Source: Metridium senile
Lineage: Eukaryota; Cnidaria; Anthozoa; Actiniaria; Metridiidae
DNA length: 64,000 nt
Direction: 5' to 3'
Assembly (NCBI GenBank): GCA_949775045.1
Contig: OX459100.1
Location: 12,890,447 to 12,954,446, forward strand
The translations under genes and the position numbers were made by a program. Under the pieces are notes generated by a model. The model had not been told where the DNA came from. It worked only from the letters and a program-made list of their open reading frames with translations, and ran no database searches. This document shows, one piece after another, positions 1 to 12,379 of the stretch. Position 1 is the first letter of the stretch, and each line of letters begins with the position of its first letter.

Positions 1-169
1 TGGCATTAACATATATGATATTGTAGGTGAGAAGTAACAGAAAATTGATTAGCGCGCGAGATTTTTTTTAACAGGTTGAGATTGCAACAGAACAATAGGC
101 ATATCGTTGATACGAGTAGATAAGGAACGTTGTAACACACTTTATAGATTTCGTATTACAATGAAAAGC

Positions 170-290
170 TCACGGCACGAACGCTGTCAAGGCACGGCAA
201 GGCGCATCAAAATTCTAGAAACATCACGGTCGAAGCAAGGCACGCACATGACACTGCACTTCCTACAATCATACGAACGCGGTTTTGCAC
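170..290. repeat. Dispersed repeat, copy 1
   Basis: Shares AGGCACGGCAAG, AAATTCTAGAAACATCA and ACAATCATACGAA-type blocks in the same order with 43905-44035. Confidence 0.6.
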
Positions 291-1330
291 ACGTTTGTTT
301 TTGTTTATGTTGTTTAACTTTAGAAAGACAAAAACAAGTATTAAACGTTTGTAGCAGCGTAAATAAATAAAGAACGTGATGCAGATATTTCCGGTCGTAG
401 GATCATTACATAGGAAAGCGACGCCATTTTCCTAATTTATGCAGTAATTTATATGTAACAATCCCACACGGCTTTGCGGGACTAAACTCGCCCCAGGCCG
501 CATCTCGGTTCAGCATTGGCCATTTGGCATCTAGTAAAACTACAATGACTGCAAATCATAAAAATTCGAAGAATAACTTTGAAAACTGGTTCACAGAAGA
601 TGTTCAGCTTCAAAGTATAGTATTCTATTAGCTGCTCAGTACAAAAAATATTGTTGTATTAATGATGCATTGCATACGGTCACACCATAACATTTCAAGA
701 AACAATTGGTTTCAAGTTCTGTTTATTCACAGGTCTTGTCAAAAAAAATAATTTGACAGTTAAATTGTTCTCTGCTAATTTTAATCAAAAGAAAGAGCAC
801 ATTTTTTTTATGTGTGCAAGGGTTTTTCACGAGAGGTTTTCTCCGGGTTATGCGGTTTTCCTCCATTCACAAAAATGAACATGTGAGCAGAGTTGTGTGC
901 CAAAATACTTAACGTAGAGATAGAAATGTCAGTCTGAGTCTCCTCAATTAGTAGAGCACTTGTGTCTGCATGCTAAATGCATTGAGACGTTTAAAAGTTA
1001 TTTGTTTATATTTATTTGTTTAATCTATATGTGCAAATAATATTTTTTATAAATATGCATTAGTGAAATATCAAACCAAAATTATTTGACTGAATTTAAT
1101 GAAAAACGAAGCCAAAATTAATTTAAATATATTGAAACGATGGTGAAACTCAAGTACGATATAACCAATGTAAGAATTAAGTAAACATTTTCAAGTAGCT
1201 AGTAAAAAAACTAAATATATGAATAAATGCATCAAACGTTATCCTTACATTTTTATTAGAGTATTATGCAGGGTAAACCAAGTTATGTACATAGCTTGTC
1301 AATCCCAAACTAACAAGGCGTGCAAAGATG

Positions 1331-1531
1331 GCAATAGACCATTTAAGGGTTCTCGTCCACAAACTCAGCCTCGATAGCGTGTAATATTTTCTTTAGAATT
1401 TGACTACAGCTCGCGGAAGTGTACAAATTATCAAACAATTGGAACACTTCAAAATTCCATGTGCTGTTGTCAAATTCTAAAGAATATATTACATGCTATC
1501 AAGGCTAGGGTTGCTCGATGATGTCTATTGC
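1331..1531. mobile_element. Inverted-repeat MITE
   Basis: Ends GCAATAGAC / GTCTATTGC with inner arms TTCTTTAGAATTTGAC / GTCAAATTCTAAAGAA. Confidence 0.6.
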
Positions 1532-3730
1532 TTGTCAATGGTCGACCGTGTAATTTGCTCAGTGAAGACTCACTCAACAGTACAAAATTCACTGATTTTA
1601 TTTCGTAAAGGTCTGTTGGGTTGAACAGTAAAACAATTAGAGAAAACAATGTACATTTGTGCAGGGCCAATGGATCAGCTGCAGCTACTAAACAAACACA
1701 CTCGACTACTTACACGAATATCTATCTACCAAATCTAAGATGATAAGTAACAAAACTCGAACTTAGCTGGAATATATGGCTTTATATTAGATACATTATC
1801 TTATCTTAATATTCGGGTTCTTTTGCGGGAAAATGTTTTTCATCTGACACTGTGGATGACATTGACCCATGTAAAGGTCATAGAGATGAAATGAGATCCT
1901 GCTTGCCTAGAGCTGCAGTAGATAGATAGACATGCATTCAGTTACGGCTACTAGAATTAACTGTCAACATATCATTGTTTGCCAGACATAAATATCATTG
2001 TGAAGGCATTGTATTCAGGAGTGTGTAAGTTTTATTGTTTTGTAAGCTGAGCTTGTTGTATTTAGCAATCACACACGGTACAAGCACCACCTGTCAGTTT
2101 ATGACAAACTAAATCAGGTGAATCCAAACAACATAGGGTCCACCGGGTAATCACAACCGCTGTCACTCACAGAGAAAACACTCGTCCAGACAGGACAGAC
2201 CTTCCACAACACTTAACTACCACTACAGGCATTTACACAAGGTAAGATTCACAGCAAAATAAGAACAAGCTTTATTACAATCATGAAAATGGTGTACTAG
2301 AGGGAAATCAGAAGGGTGGGTGACTTTGGATTCGTTCATTGAGGTCAGGGCGATTCGTGATTCAAACTGAATCTCGCTCTCTGATTGGCTGAGAAGGTGC
2401 GATATGGGTTTGATCTGTGAGGGGAGGTGACATGAATGGGGCCTTCACGAGAGGTGATTTTTATTATTAAATAGCTATCCACTTATATCAATATTACCTA
2501 AGAGTCGATTTGGGTCATGGCTTACTCATTGTTTGCTTTCACGGTCAATTGCACCTTGGCTTGTGATTGGCCGAGCCAGACATAAACATGTTAAGCTTAC
2601 ATTACGTCATATAAAATAAAGTTTGATCCCTTGTAATGCCACGTCAAGCACATAAACGTGGTTGGTCCTTTTCACGGCGCCGACTCAGTACCAACCCAAC
2701 GCTAATATTGAAACATTTGAAAACGAAGGCAAGTTGCAAACCTTCTACTTGAAATCTAAACAGTGACAACCGGGCATTGGTCATTGTCATAGGTTTGTTA
2801 CATTCCTTATTATTTTACCATTATATTTTGGGGAATTGTGTGGGCTTTTGGCTTTGGACATCTCGACCAAGGAAATCAACGGTAAATGCTAACTGATTAT
2901 TGAGAGTTATCCCTCGACAAAATGGCGTAACAATTCGTAGAATATGGATTATGTTCATTGTTGGTTCTCATGTATAAATGTCTAAAATCAAAGTATTTTG
3001 TATGGATAACTTTTAGACATTTATTCAGTGGTGAAACTACAAGATCATAACGTTTGTAATTCGTTATTTATAGCAAGTGTTTTGATTTCTATCGTATGAA
3101 TGACGCCATAGTCCTAGAATACCATAACTATCGCAACACTCATAACGCCACCAACAGGGTGCACGATCGTTCATTTTTTTACTACAGGATAAGATCTTTA
3201 TAATAGGTTTGTACAAATGATAATGATATATTCCATATATTCACTATATTCTACAAATCGCTAATTTCATTGACTTTTTGAACATTTTACGTTCCAATAG
3301 TTTTTAGATTTAACATATAGTGAACAATGTTGATACACGAATTCATATTGCTTTATATTATAACTATATTAAGTCCCAATTGTTATCTAATTTACTTTTT
3401 AGAATGATATTTCTAGACAAAGGAAATTTCTTTTTCGAGTCCGTTCTTCTTGCTCAGTCTTCCGTGAAAACAAAACTTGTCGATGTCCAACGCCCCAAGC
3501 CTATACTAACTCTCTAAATTATCGAAAACAGACAAGCTTAGAATAACCAAATACCTTAGTTATAATAATTTTAGATGAAATATTCGAGTAATTATTATGG
3601 AGAGGAAGATATTTTAATATTGTTGTATCTGTCAGGTGGAACAGGGAGTCAGCAATAATTAATAAGGTGAATGTTAGTAGTGGACTTTATTGACAATATT
3701 CTTGTATTCTTCTTCTTCTACAGACTGGGC

Positions 3731-6489
3731 ATGGGGATGTTAGGAGGCTATAAAAGCCTTCTAGCGTTATGTATAGGATTTATTGTCCTAGAATATACGG
3801 TAAGTCCAAGTTGACTTATTTTGATTCATGTTTTATTCATTGCCGTAATAGCTGGTGCCTTTTGACATTTACTTGTAAATTTACACCAAACAATTATGAT
3901 CGCAAATACTGGAGAAGATCCGTTGTCAACATATCTACAGTAAAATGTTATTAAGAGTAAAAAGGAAGTTGAAAAAGATTTAAAAAAATGTCATTTCCCT
4001 CACATTCCGCCTGAATAGAAAAAAGATGATGACCTCGAAAGATCATTCTCATTCATAAGACAAATGACTATATAATATACTATATAGGACTATAAAACGC
4101 TTTTCCTTTCAGCCATATATTTGATTTATAGTATATTTATCTATATGTTTTTAAAGAAAACGTATGAATATAACGCACAGCAGTTCCGCCTTCATGCATC
4201 TTATTTTCAAAATGTCATTTCGTACAACTCAAATGTGATCGATTCTGATCAATTTCATATTTCTATAATTCTTGAATTACATTACCAAACAAAATTCAAT
4301 TGCATCTTTTAAGAGCGATATTTTGTTACTTTGCTTCGAGAAAATGACTGTATTTCAGTCGTACAACTCAACTGTGATTAAATCTGAACCATGCAAATAT
4401 TTAATATTTCTAGAATTATTGTATTATATAGCCAAAAATGTTTCAAATGGATCTATTTAGAGAGATATTACGGCTATTTTTTCGGGAAACTATTGCATTT
4501 TAACAGTAATTTTGGCCGTGCATAACAATTATCTGACGTCAACATAGCAACAGGTGACTTGCGGGTACACCAGTCGATTCTTCTTTCACCGACTGTTTAA
4601 AACAACTCAAAAAACATAACACTAATAAAATCTTTGATCTTCTATATCCCACCAGTTGGCAAATTTACCAGAATTGTTAAAAAATCTCAAGAAAACTGAC
4701 AATTTTATGGCGTTTCTGTCAAACATTAGTTTTATGAAAACAAAACGATCGTTTGAGTTTGTTTTTGCCATGAAATTTTAAGAAAAAAATGATAAGGAAC
4801 AAACAACAAAACGGACTCTTTTAACTCGTCGAATATTGCTCGATTCACTGGTTTGTGTAATTGAATAAAAATATAAAAAAAACATGAAATCTTATAATGA
4901 AATTCATATACTAACTATTGTTTTCGGTTAAACAACTTAATGAAATGTTCAGCGAGATAAATGTACATGCAAAATAATGAAAAAAGCTATATTGTAGTAG
5001 TATTTTATTATTTCTAGTAAGTCCATCTTATCAAAATCACAAATGTATATTAAATTATCAACTGATTATGGTCTGCGCGAAAGAATAAGTGTAAAAATAG
5101 AGCGCCAAAACCAAAAAAAAATAAATAAAACCAATTAGTTTCAAACTAATAGTTCTTATTTAGTGACTATTAAGTCAGTATCACTCAATCAAAAATACAA
5201 AAGCAATCTTGATGCTTACAAATTTACTTGTCTTTGATAATGACTTATAGTCAAGAAATATTATTATTAGTAGTAATTCTATTTTATTTTATATATAAGC
5301 TCTATAAGAATTAGACTGAGTTACAAATAAAAACCCAAGTTTGCTGGATTTCGATGGTAAATCATGATCAAAGCCGAACTTGTACGACTTATGGAATCAT
5401 TCTAAAACAAGAAAAAAATTTCATTTATTGTAGCTGTACAGTATGTATGTTGATTGAAATTCTCTGAATCAAAACGATGTTTATTTTTCAGACTTCACAA
5501 AGGATTTTACCCGACTGGCCGAAAATTGGCGACAGAATAACACAGCCATTCCTTGATCAGTTGATGGTCAGTCAGCTTTTAGAGCAGAACCTTACTCTTG
5601 GCTTCTTCTTGAAAGGACTTAACGGACCTCCAGGTCCACCCGGTCCTCCTGGACCCGCAGGAGATGCTGGTCCAGCTGGTATGGCTGGTCCTGTTGGACC
5701 TGCAGGTCATGTAGGAGAGGATGGTGCTCCCGGTGCACCTGGTGCCCCTGGACCTCCAGGTGGTGCTGGTGCTCCAGGTCTACCTGGTGAGAAGGGAGAT
5801 GTTGGTGAGACAGGTTCTCCTGGTGCAGCTGGTCTTCCCGGTGCTCCAGGTCTGCCTGGACCTCCAGGTCCTCCAGGAGAAGCTGGACCAGAAGCTATCA
5901 TGCCAGTAAGTAGCATCATCTTGTATATATTTACAGTTTATACAGATTTGAATCAACATACAGCCTCTTAATTTCATTAACTATGCAAATGTAATAAATA
6001 CAGGAATAGTTTTGGTACGTCTGATATATATAAATTGCATATGTAGCTTCTTTGGTAAAAAACCTAAACACAATGTTTCTTTGTCTATTCCAGAACTTTA
6101 CAGTTATCTGCGAAGGAGAGAAAGGATGGCTTCAATGTAAACAATACGAGCTTCTTAAGATTACAAGAGCATTCTGGGGCCGTGACGACCATGTATCATG
6201 TCCAAAAGTACCACCAGGTCTTACAGCCGACAGACTCTGTGAAACCAACAAGGACAACACTATGCAAAAGGTTGATAGCCAGTGTAAGAACGAACAAGCA
6301 TGTGAAGTCGTCGCCTCCAATATTTTCTTCGATGATGAGGAATGTGGTAATGTGTACAAGTACCTCAAAGTTTGGTACGAGTGTGTTCCTGACGAAGCAA
6401 ACGCAGTTGATGTATTGAAAGAAGGAGGAAAGAAACGACGAAGGAAGCGAAAGCGTGCGACAAAGGACAAACGATCTGCAAAAGAATAA
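3731..6489 (+). CDS. Secreted short collagen fused to a SUEL (rhamnose/galactose-binding) lectin domain
   Basis: Three phase-0 coding exons: 3731-3799, 5492-5905 and 6094-6489, about 292 residues. Exon 1 starts [11 protein letters not shown] and is a hydrophobic signal peptide ending at a consensus gtaagt donor. Exon 2 has a short leucine-rich amphipathic stretch (possible trimerisation helix), then about 31 uninterrupted Gly-X-Y triplets. Exon 3 is a SUEL-type lectin domain with eight cysteines, the AxWGR-type motif (AFWGR) and the [14 protein letters not shown] ending typical of the family. The tail is very basic (KKRRRKRKR followed by more Lys/Arg). The expected product is a secreted, trimeric extracellular-matrix or innate-immune lectin, since the SUEL family binds rhamnose or galactose. 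The Gly-X-Y block is longer than the roughly 14 triplets of nematocyst minicollagens and lacks their Cys-rich ends. An extra 5' noncoding exon cannot be excluded. Family calls are firm; function is inferred. Confidence 0.93.
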
Positions 6490-6687
6490 ATAAAAGACTT
6501 TAGTTCAATCGATGAATTCTAGTCACTTTAAGACGCACTCTCGAATTTCGAGTTTGCAAGCAATTCCACCAGTAGCGCTTACTTTGTTGAGCTGAGTGAA
6601 GTGTATCATATCCTATGGGATACAAATACACTTTGTCAATATGTATGTATATTGGACTTTTCAACTTTAATTTGATACGGATGTATT

Positions 6688-6693
6688 AATAAA
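6688..6693 (+). terminator. Candidate polyadenylation signal of the collagen/lectin gene
   Basis: AATAAA about 200 nt past the stop codon. A nearer AATAAA overlaps the stop codon itself at about 6485-6490, so the more distal one is the more plausible 3' end signal. Confidence 0.4.
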
Positions 6694-7524
6694 TACTCTA
6701 AGTATAGAAGTCCCTCGTTAATTGGGGATATAACTGATTTAGGCGTGAGCGTGCGTGTGCGTGTGCGTGTGTGAGATAGTACAGTAGTATAGTAGGTGCT
6801 CGGCCGGTTATCAATTGTTAGTTTTGTTAAAACACTGTAAAATACAACGGGTTGAGCTCAAGTATTGTGTATAGATTTTCATGCCACTGTATTTTGGAGT
6901 GTCGGTGAGTTTGTGCTGAAATAAAATAACATATTAATTAAGTTCCTTATATAATTGTGTTTGTTGATACTGTGCCGTATATGGCCCGGGAGTTGTCCCG
7001 TACCGTATAGGGTATAACACTGCTCTAATCCCGTATGTTTATAAGTAGGAGGGTGATGGGTGTGTCATAGTAATTCGTTTTTAATCAGTTCCATCTGTAA
7101 TAAGACTTGTAATAATACCGACAAAACATAGTAAATATTACACTTGAAATCAAGAATTCTTCATTGTCTAAACGTTTCATTTCATTTTAGTTTCGGGGGA
7201 GGGCCGCGCAGGTTGTATAACACGTGAATTGCTTTAAAAGCATATCGATCCCTGTTTTTTACGTTTAAATGTAAAAGGCTTTACAGATTGTCGTCGTTTG
7301 AAAATTACCATTTGAACCGGTTACAGACAGAGGGTCCCATTGACATTCGTTAATGGAGCAATTTTACACGAGCAATTTTGTCGCGCGACAAGAGCGGCGA
7401 TTTCGATGGAAATTTTATGGCAGCTTTGTCGTTGCAGCACTTTTTTTATTCTGAATTTATTTCATGGTTCAAATTGGTTGCGCTGTAGCATAATAGAAAA
7501 TAGCCTGTGAAAACGCAGACTAAA

Positions 7525-7970
7525 GGCCCGTTCACACGAGCGATTTTTGCGGCGATTTGAGGTGCGATTTTCGTGGCGATTGCTACGGCAATGAAAATTC
7601 GCGCGTGTGAACAACCGGCGATTTTACTGCGATTTTGGAAATTCACGTCGCCGCGATATCGCAGGTGTTTTGAACATGTTCAAATTTGACCGCGATTCAG
7701 CTGCGATATATTTCAGGAAACTGTGAAAATTAGAACTAGGAGTCCCCTAATAGGAAATGTGTAGCTACTTTCCGTCATGGAAAGATGAAGAAGATCAAAA
7801 ATGATCATTTTTTCATAAAACTCGCAGAAACTTGTAGTAAAAGTTTATACTGAAAAGCTGAAAAGCAACAGTAAAATCGCCGGTTGTTCACACGCGCGTT
7901 TACGTCGCCGTAAAATCGCTGTAAAAATCGCACCTCAAATCGCCGCAAAAATCGCTCGTGTGAACGGGCC
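7525..7970. mobile_element. MITE with GGCCCGTTCACACGAGCG termini
   Basis: About 100-bp inverted arms rich in AATCGC/GCGATT repeats; 446 bp, noncoding. Confidence 0.8.
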
Positions 7971-8036
7971 ATAAGACGTCACGTGAAACAGTGAAATATT
8001 CCCTTTTTATTCGTTTGGCGATGCCATTTCTCCTTA

Positions 8037-8277
8037 GGCCCGTTTACACTAGTACTAGCAATTTTGTTACGCGACAAGAGCTGCGATTACAATGGTGATT
8101 TTATCGCAGCTTTGTTGCCCCAATTTCGAATACGCTCGAATTTAGGAGACAGAAAGTCGCAGCAAATTACACTAATTTCGAGCATGTTCAAAGCAAGCAT
8201 TGAAAAATCTGAGATAAAATCGCCATATTGAAATCGCAGCTCTTGTCGCGCGACAAAATTGCTAGTGTAAACGGGCC
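8037..8277. mobile_element. MITE with GGCCCGTTTACACTAG termini
   Basis: Related to the preceding element (same first 7 bases, similar GCGATT blocks) but a distinct family; 241 bp. A partial relative is at about 7365-7440. Confidence 0.8.
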
Positions 8278-8437
8278 TTTAGGTGCAATTTTCTCATTTT
8301 GTCTTTGTTCGTGAGGAAGACGAGAAGCGTTAGGAGAAGCACGACGCTGATGAGTTATCTATTTCTTTGATAACATATTAAGGACTTAAAATCCAACAAA
8401 TCGACGTTCCGTGCTCTGTGACGCGCTATTTATATCC

Positions 8438-8708
8438 CTAATTCAAAATAGGTTGACGGGGCAAATGGCGATTGGTGATTGCACGACCGAAAGGGACTCT
8501 GGGTAATACGAATTTCTTCTTATTCCATTCTAAATTACCCAAACACCGTTCAGCGATGACTTTAGATGGGTTTCTCGAAGTTTCGCGGAACGGTGGAGGT
8601 ATTGTTTGGGTAATTTAAAAACGAATAAGGAATTCGTATTACCAACAGCTTCTTTCGGTCGTGCAATCGCCAATCGACGTTCGCCCCGTCAACCTTTTTT
8701 GAATTAGG
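8438..8708. mobile_element. MITE with CCTAATTCAAAA termini
   Basis: Inverted arms of about 120 bp include GGTTGACGGGGC, GATTGCACGACCGAAAG and GGTAATACGAATT on each side. Confidence 0.8.
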
Positions 8709-9059
8709 TGTATCAAATATTTTATAATGGCCAATAGATACTCACCAATAAGCGCGCGCTTGAAAATGGCGTGAGTGTGTTTCATTTCATGAATGCTCTA
8801 CGAATCAACGCGCGCCTACAATCACTATTACCTTATAAAAACAAATGATTGATTCATAATAGTTCATTCCCATTTTATTGGATCTAATTTAGTTCCTTCC
8901 ATAAACTATATGTTGAGACGTGGTATAGTTACATAATGACCATTATTGTTAAGTAGCCTTTAGTCTAGTCGTTGCTACATCAGTTAAATAAACAGCTCGC
9001 ATTAAAACATAGCCAATCTTATAGCTAGTTGTAAATATTTTTTTCATGCAATAGATGCA

Positions 9060-9188
9060 TTGCAACCATTCCCAGGAGAGTGAATTGAACAAAAGAAACG
9101 GCAGCCATGCTGGTGGTCTTCACAAAAGAAAACCATCACCTTTCCATGTGGTCCTTTTGTTCAATTAGCTCTCCTGGAAATGGTTGCA
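9060..9188. mobile_element. Short hairpin MITE
   Basis: TGCAACCATTCCCAGGAGAG on the left, complement CTCTCCTGGAAATGGTTGCA on the right. Confidence 0.7.
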
Positions 9189-9214
9189 AATCAAGAATAA
9201 CGACTTATGATTAA

Positions 9215-9600
9215 AGACCCATGGTAACTTACCAGCATGCTTTGCGTTGTTTACTTTGGTTCGAGTGCTATATATATAATTCATTCGCAGTCAATCGTTT
9301 TACGACAAAAAAAAAACAAAGAATTAGACGAAACACTAAACGATTTAGGGGCCGTTTACATGAGATAGGGTTACCCTAGGTGTAGGGCTAACTCTTATTG
9401 TTTTCTTTTCTCTGGGGACTCTCAAACAAAAGAGTTAGCCCTGCAAGGAGGGTTACCCTATCTCCATGTAAAAGTTCCTTAGTAAGAGCGTAAATACCCA
9501 CTAACATCGTAAAATATATCAAAATGACTGAATGTGCGATTCTCATGTTCCACGAAATTCAGTCTTTCGCGCGGTGCATGCTGGTAAGTGACCATGGGTC
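9215..9600. mobile_element. MITE flanked by TTAA, interrupted by another MITE
   Basis: TTAA at 9211-9214 and 9601-9604; ends GACCCATGGT-A/C-ACTTACC on both sides. It contains the 9348-9476 element. Confidence 0.7.
9348..9476. mobile_element. Nested MITE
   Basis: GTTTACATGAGATAGGGTTACC at left (first part shown in GAGATAGGGTTACC) pairs with GGTTACCCTATCTC at right. It lies inside 9215-9600 and is therefore younger. Confidence 0.7.
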
Positions 9601-9690
9601 TTAATATGGTTTTACGTTTGCCGCTTATTTCGGCTATAAAATCTAAACTGTATTTTCTTTGGTTCTACATCAACTATAGTAAAAGCTAAA

Positions 9691-9880
9691 GACCCGGGCA
9701 AACGGCTTCAACATTTGCTTCAACATCCGCTCGATTTTGTGAAGCCGTTTGCCACCCCATTTCAACATTGTTGAAACCGTTTATCCCCCTACGTTCAACA
9801 TCGTTCAACAACCATTCTACAGCGTTTAACAAAATCAAACCAATGTTGCAGTAAATGTTGAAGCCGTTTGCACTTGCCTT
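9691..9880. mobile_element. MITE with GCAAACGGCTTCAACATT arms
   Basis: Inverse copy AATGTTGAAGCCGTTTGC at the right end; interior rich in TTCAACA repeats. Confidence 0.65.
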
Positions 9881-10916
9881 AATACTTCAGTTTCAAGTTA
9901 TCTATCACCGCTGTACTATTAGACAAAAGGCACATTTGAAAGGCATAAAAAAAAAAAAAATATTCACAAATTCCAAGCAAATCACGAAACAATCTTACCG
10001 CTTAATAGAAAATACGTTCGAATTTACTCTGAATTGAGGCTATATATATACCTCTGCAAATGCGTCTTTTGTCAAAGAGTACAGCGAAACTATATAACCT
10101 GAAACTGGTTTATTGGCCATTTCTCTTTTACGGGCGAAGGGGAGGAAGATCACTTTATATATAAGGGAAAGAACCTGCAAGTATATATTCACAGGGTTCG
10201 TGCTGATGTCAGTAAACAAAATTTCAGTTTTCAAGGAGTTTTCAAGGACGAAAAAGAAAATTTTAGGCATTTTCGGCGACATGCATTGGCTGATGCATTC
10301 TGGGACGGTCGTTCCCAGTACCCCTCAATAGATGCAGGGATGCTATACTTTGGCTTAACCAAAGAAACGTGGTGCATTCTGGTTTAGCTGTTGTACACAC
10401 ACTACCATATATGGCATTGAAAACAATGTACGTACAGAAACTAGACCAGCATGCAATAGGAACACAATCAAAGCCAAGAGGCTACCTTATCATCTAGGAG
10501 TTTTCTATCGAAATTATTAAAACTTTTTAAAACCATTTTACAATAATAATAAAGGAGATATTTTATGGAAGGAATAACTATATTCCCACAATCCTCTACT
10601 TGCACATAACCACAATGCTTTCTGTTTTTGGGGGGGGGGGGGGGGGGGGTAGATATTGTAATTTAAATTTGTTTGGTTTGAATTACAATTTGTTTGATTT
10701 GGATTACAAATACAGAACCCCCAATACAGAACGCATTATGGTTATTGTGAAAGTAAAAAAATAGATTAATATTTACAGGATCAAACTGATAAAGTAACAT
10801 TATAACTAATATCATAATTTGTCATTCTATATAACCTTGATATAATTCCCCCAACGAGTGCGAGGTTTGGAACAAGGTGGACAAGTGGGGACTGGGCAGC
10901 TTGTTAGGTAGACATC

Positions 10917-11035
10917 TGGGGCCGGTTGTACGAAGCTTACATAGCGCTATCAAATAGCGCTTAAATAGCGCTATTTGTCCAGTGGACAAATTTTATCCGC
11001 GGATAACTTTATCCACCTTTCGTGCAACCGGCCCC
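10917..11035. mobile_element. MITE with GGGGCCGGTTG termini
   Basis: Inverted ends GGGGCCGGTTG / CAACCGGCCCC and TAGCGCTATT-type internal repeats. A fragment of the same family (ACTTTATCCACC...CAACCGGCCC) is at 20553-20589. Confidence 0.7.
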
Positions 11036-11792
11036 TGTCTATCCAAACTCGCTGCCCAATCCCCGCACATCCAACTAGTTCCCAACCTCCCGCTCGTTTC
11101 TGGAGGGAAATTGATAGCCTCAAGGGATGGGTTTGACGCCAGAAAATCCAGCCATAAGATGTCTGCATTTCATGAATGACCAAATAACATACCCTCACAT
11201 ATCCTTCATGTGTTTCTCTTAGTTATTTTTTATCGTATACATTTCCAGGTGATCTCACTTCGAAGCGCGCAAAGGATTATTTGTCAAAACGAATAGTTCC
11301 AAAATGGCGCCTCGGGACAAAAACAATTTAGGTTACTTTTAGGCTTTTGCGTTTTGTTTTTATTCTTTTTTATCCCTGATAGAGCAGCAGTGAGCTTTTA
11401 TTGTCCAAGTAACACAGACCTTTTTAATGTAAAGTTATTTTAAGGATGTATTTATCGAGGGTTAACACGGGAAACAACTCTCTCGAACGACGCCATCTTG
11501 GAACTGTTGGCGATGCGACAGAAATGCTTTTGATTGGCTTATACTAACAGGAAGTGCGCGCGCGAAATCACCTGGTTTCCAGGGAGTCACATAAAGTACT
11601 GAACCAAAATAGGAGCTATTCAAGAACATGCAGAAAAGAAGTTTTTTTCGATTAGGCTCTATTAGGCGATAACAAGTCCAGCGCTGAAAACTGGGCTTGC
11701 CGTTATTCACAAACGAATTGGACAATTAGTTATAATAAATACGGTACTAGTAGCGTTATTTTGAAGGGACCACATCGGAGGGAGGCTGAATA

Positions 11793-11961
11793 CTAACGTA
11801 AAGTAGCGTAATTGCACTTAGTAATAGAAGCTGACTGATTATTCTTCACTTTGAAGCTTGTTGTCACGCAACATACAAACTAGCGTAAAGTAGCGTAATT
11901 GCACTTAGTAATAGAGGCTGACAGATTATTCTTCACTTTGAAGCTTGTTGTCACGCAACAC
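11793..11961. repeat. Tandem duplication, about 87 bp x 2
   Basis: Both copies carry GTAAAGTAGCGTAATTGCAC and GAAGCTTGTTGTCACGCAAC. Confidence 0.8.
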
Positions 11962-12276
11962 AATGTCACAACTGGACTTACTACGTGACGCGATGTCACG
12001 AAACGCTAACCCTAGTACACAGCCTTGCATTACCACTGCATAAATCGGTTCCTCCGTTGTGTACTGGAAATCTATGGTATTCTTTGTTAGCCTTGTTATA
12101 CTTTTTAACTTGGAATCTTTTGTGATTCTATTGAATTACGTAAACTGTGTCTGGGAAGAGGAGCCCACGAATCACAGCTTCTTCAATAGGATTTACTGTA
12201 ATTTGCTATTCTCCAGACTATTCTTATTTTACTCTCAGGAATATTCTAATGGTCGTTCCTTGTACTTGGAAATAAA

Positions 12277-12282
12277 TTTATT
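12277..12282 (-). terminator. Polyadenylation signal of the dynein LIC gene
   Basis: AATAAA on the minus strand, about 98 nt past the stop codon at 12380-12382. Confidence 0.55.
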
Positions 12283-12379
12283 TGCCTACTTTATACAAAA
12301 TATAGCACTCACGGTAGATCCTGTAGGTGAGCAATCTTAGCTTTGTTCCAAACAGAACTCGATATTAATAATGTTCTAC

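Larger units (their letters stand above)
1..3730. other. Gene-free region upstream of the collagen/lectin gene
   Basis: No exon with plausible splice sites or a known domain was found on either strand; open frames here are short and AT-rich. It holds two repeats described separately. Confidence 0.5.
6490..12379. other. Intergenic MITE cluster
   Basis: No gene seen. At least eight inverted-repeat elements are packed between 7.5 and 11.0 kb (separate entries). A (GT/GC)n stretch at 6743-6775 and an 18-nt G run near 10630 are the only other notable features. Confidence 0.6.

Noticed and set aside
107..370. 87-residue plus-strand frame with several Cys
   Set aside because: It overlaps a dispersed repeat also found near 43.9 kb and shows no domain or splice context.
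940..1000. tRNA-like stretch (TTAGTAGAGCACTTG, TGCATGCTAAATGCA)
   Set aside because: Has an anticodon-arm-like hairpin but no B box or acceptor pairing.
6132..6470. 112-residue minus-strand frame
   Set aside because: Antisense shadow of the SUEL lectin exon.
10620..10650. G-run as a possible regulatory quadruplex
   Set aside because: A plain homopolymer run between MITEs, with no nearby gene.
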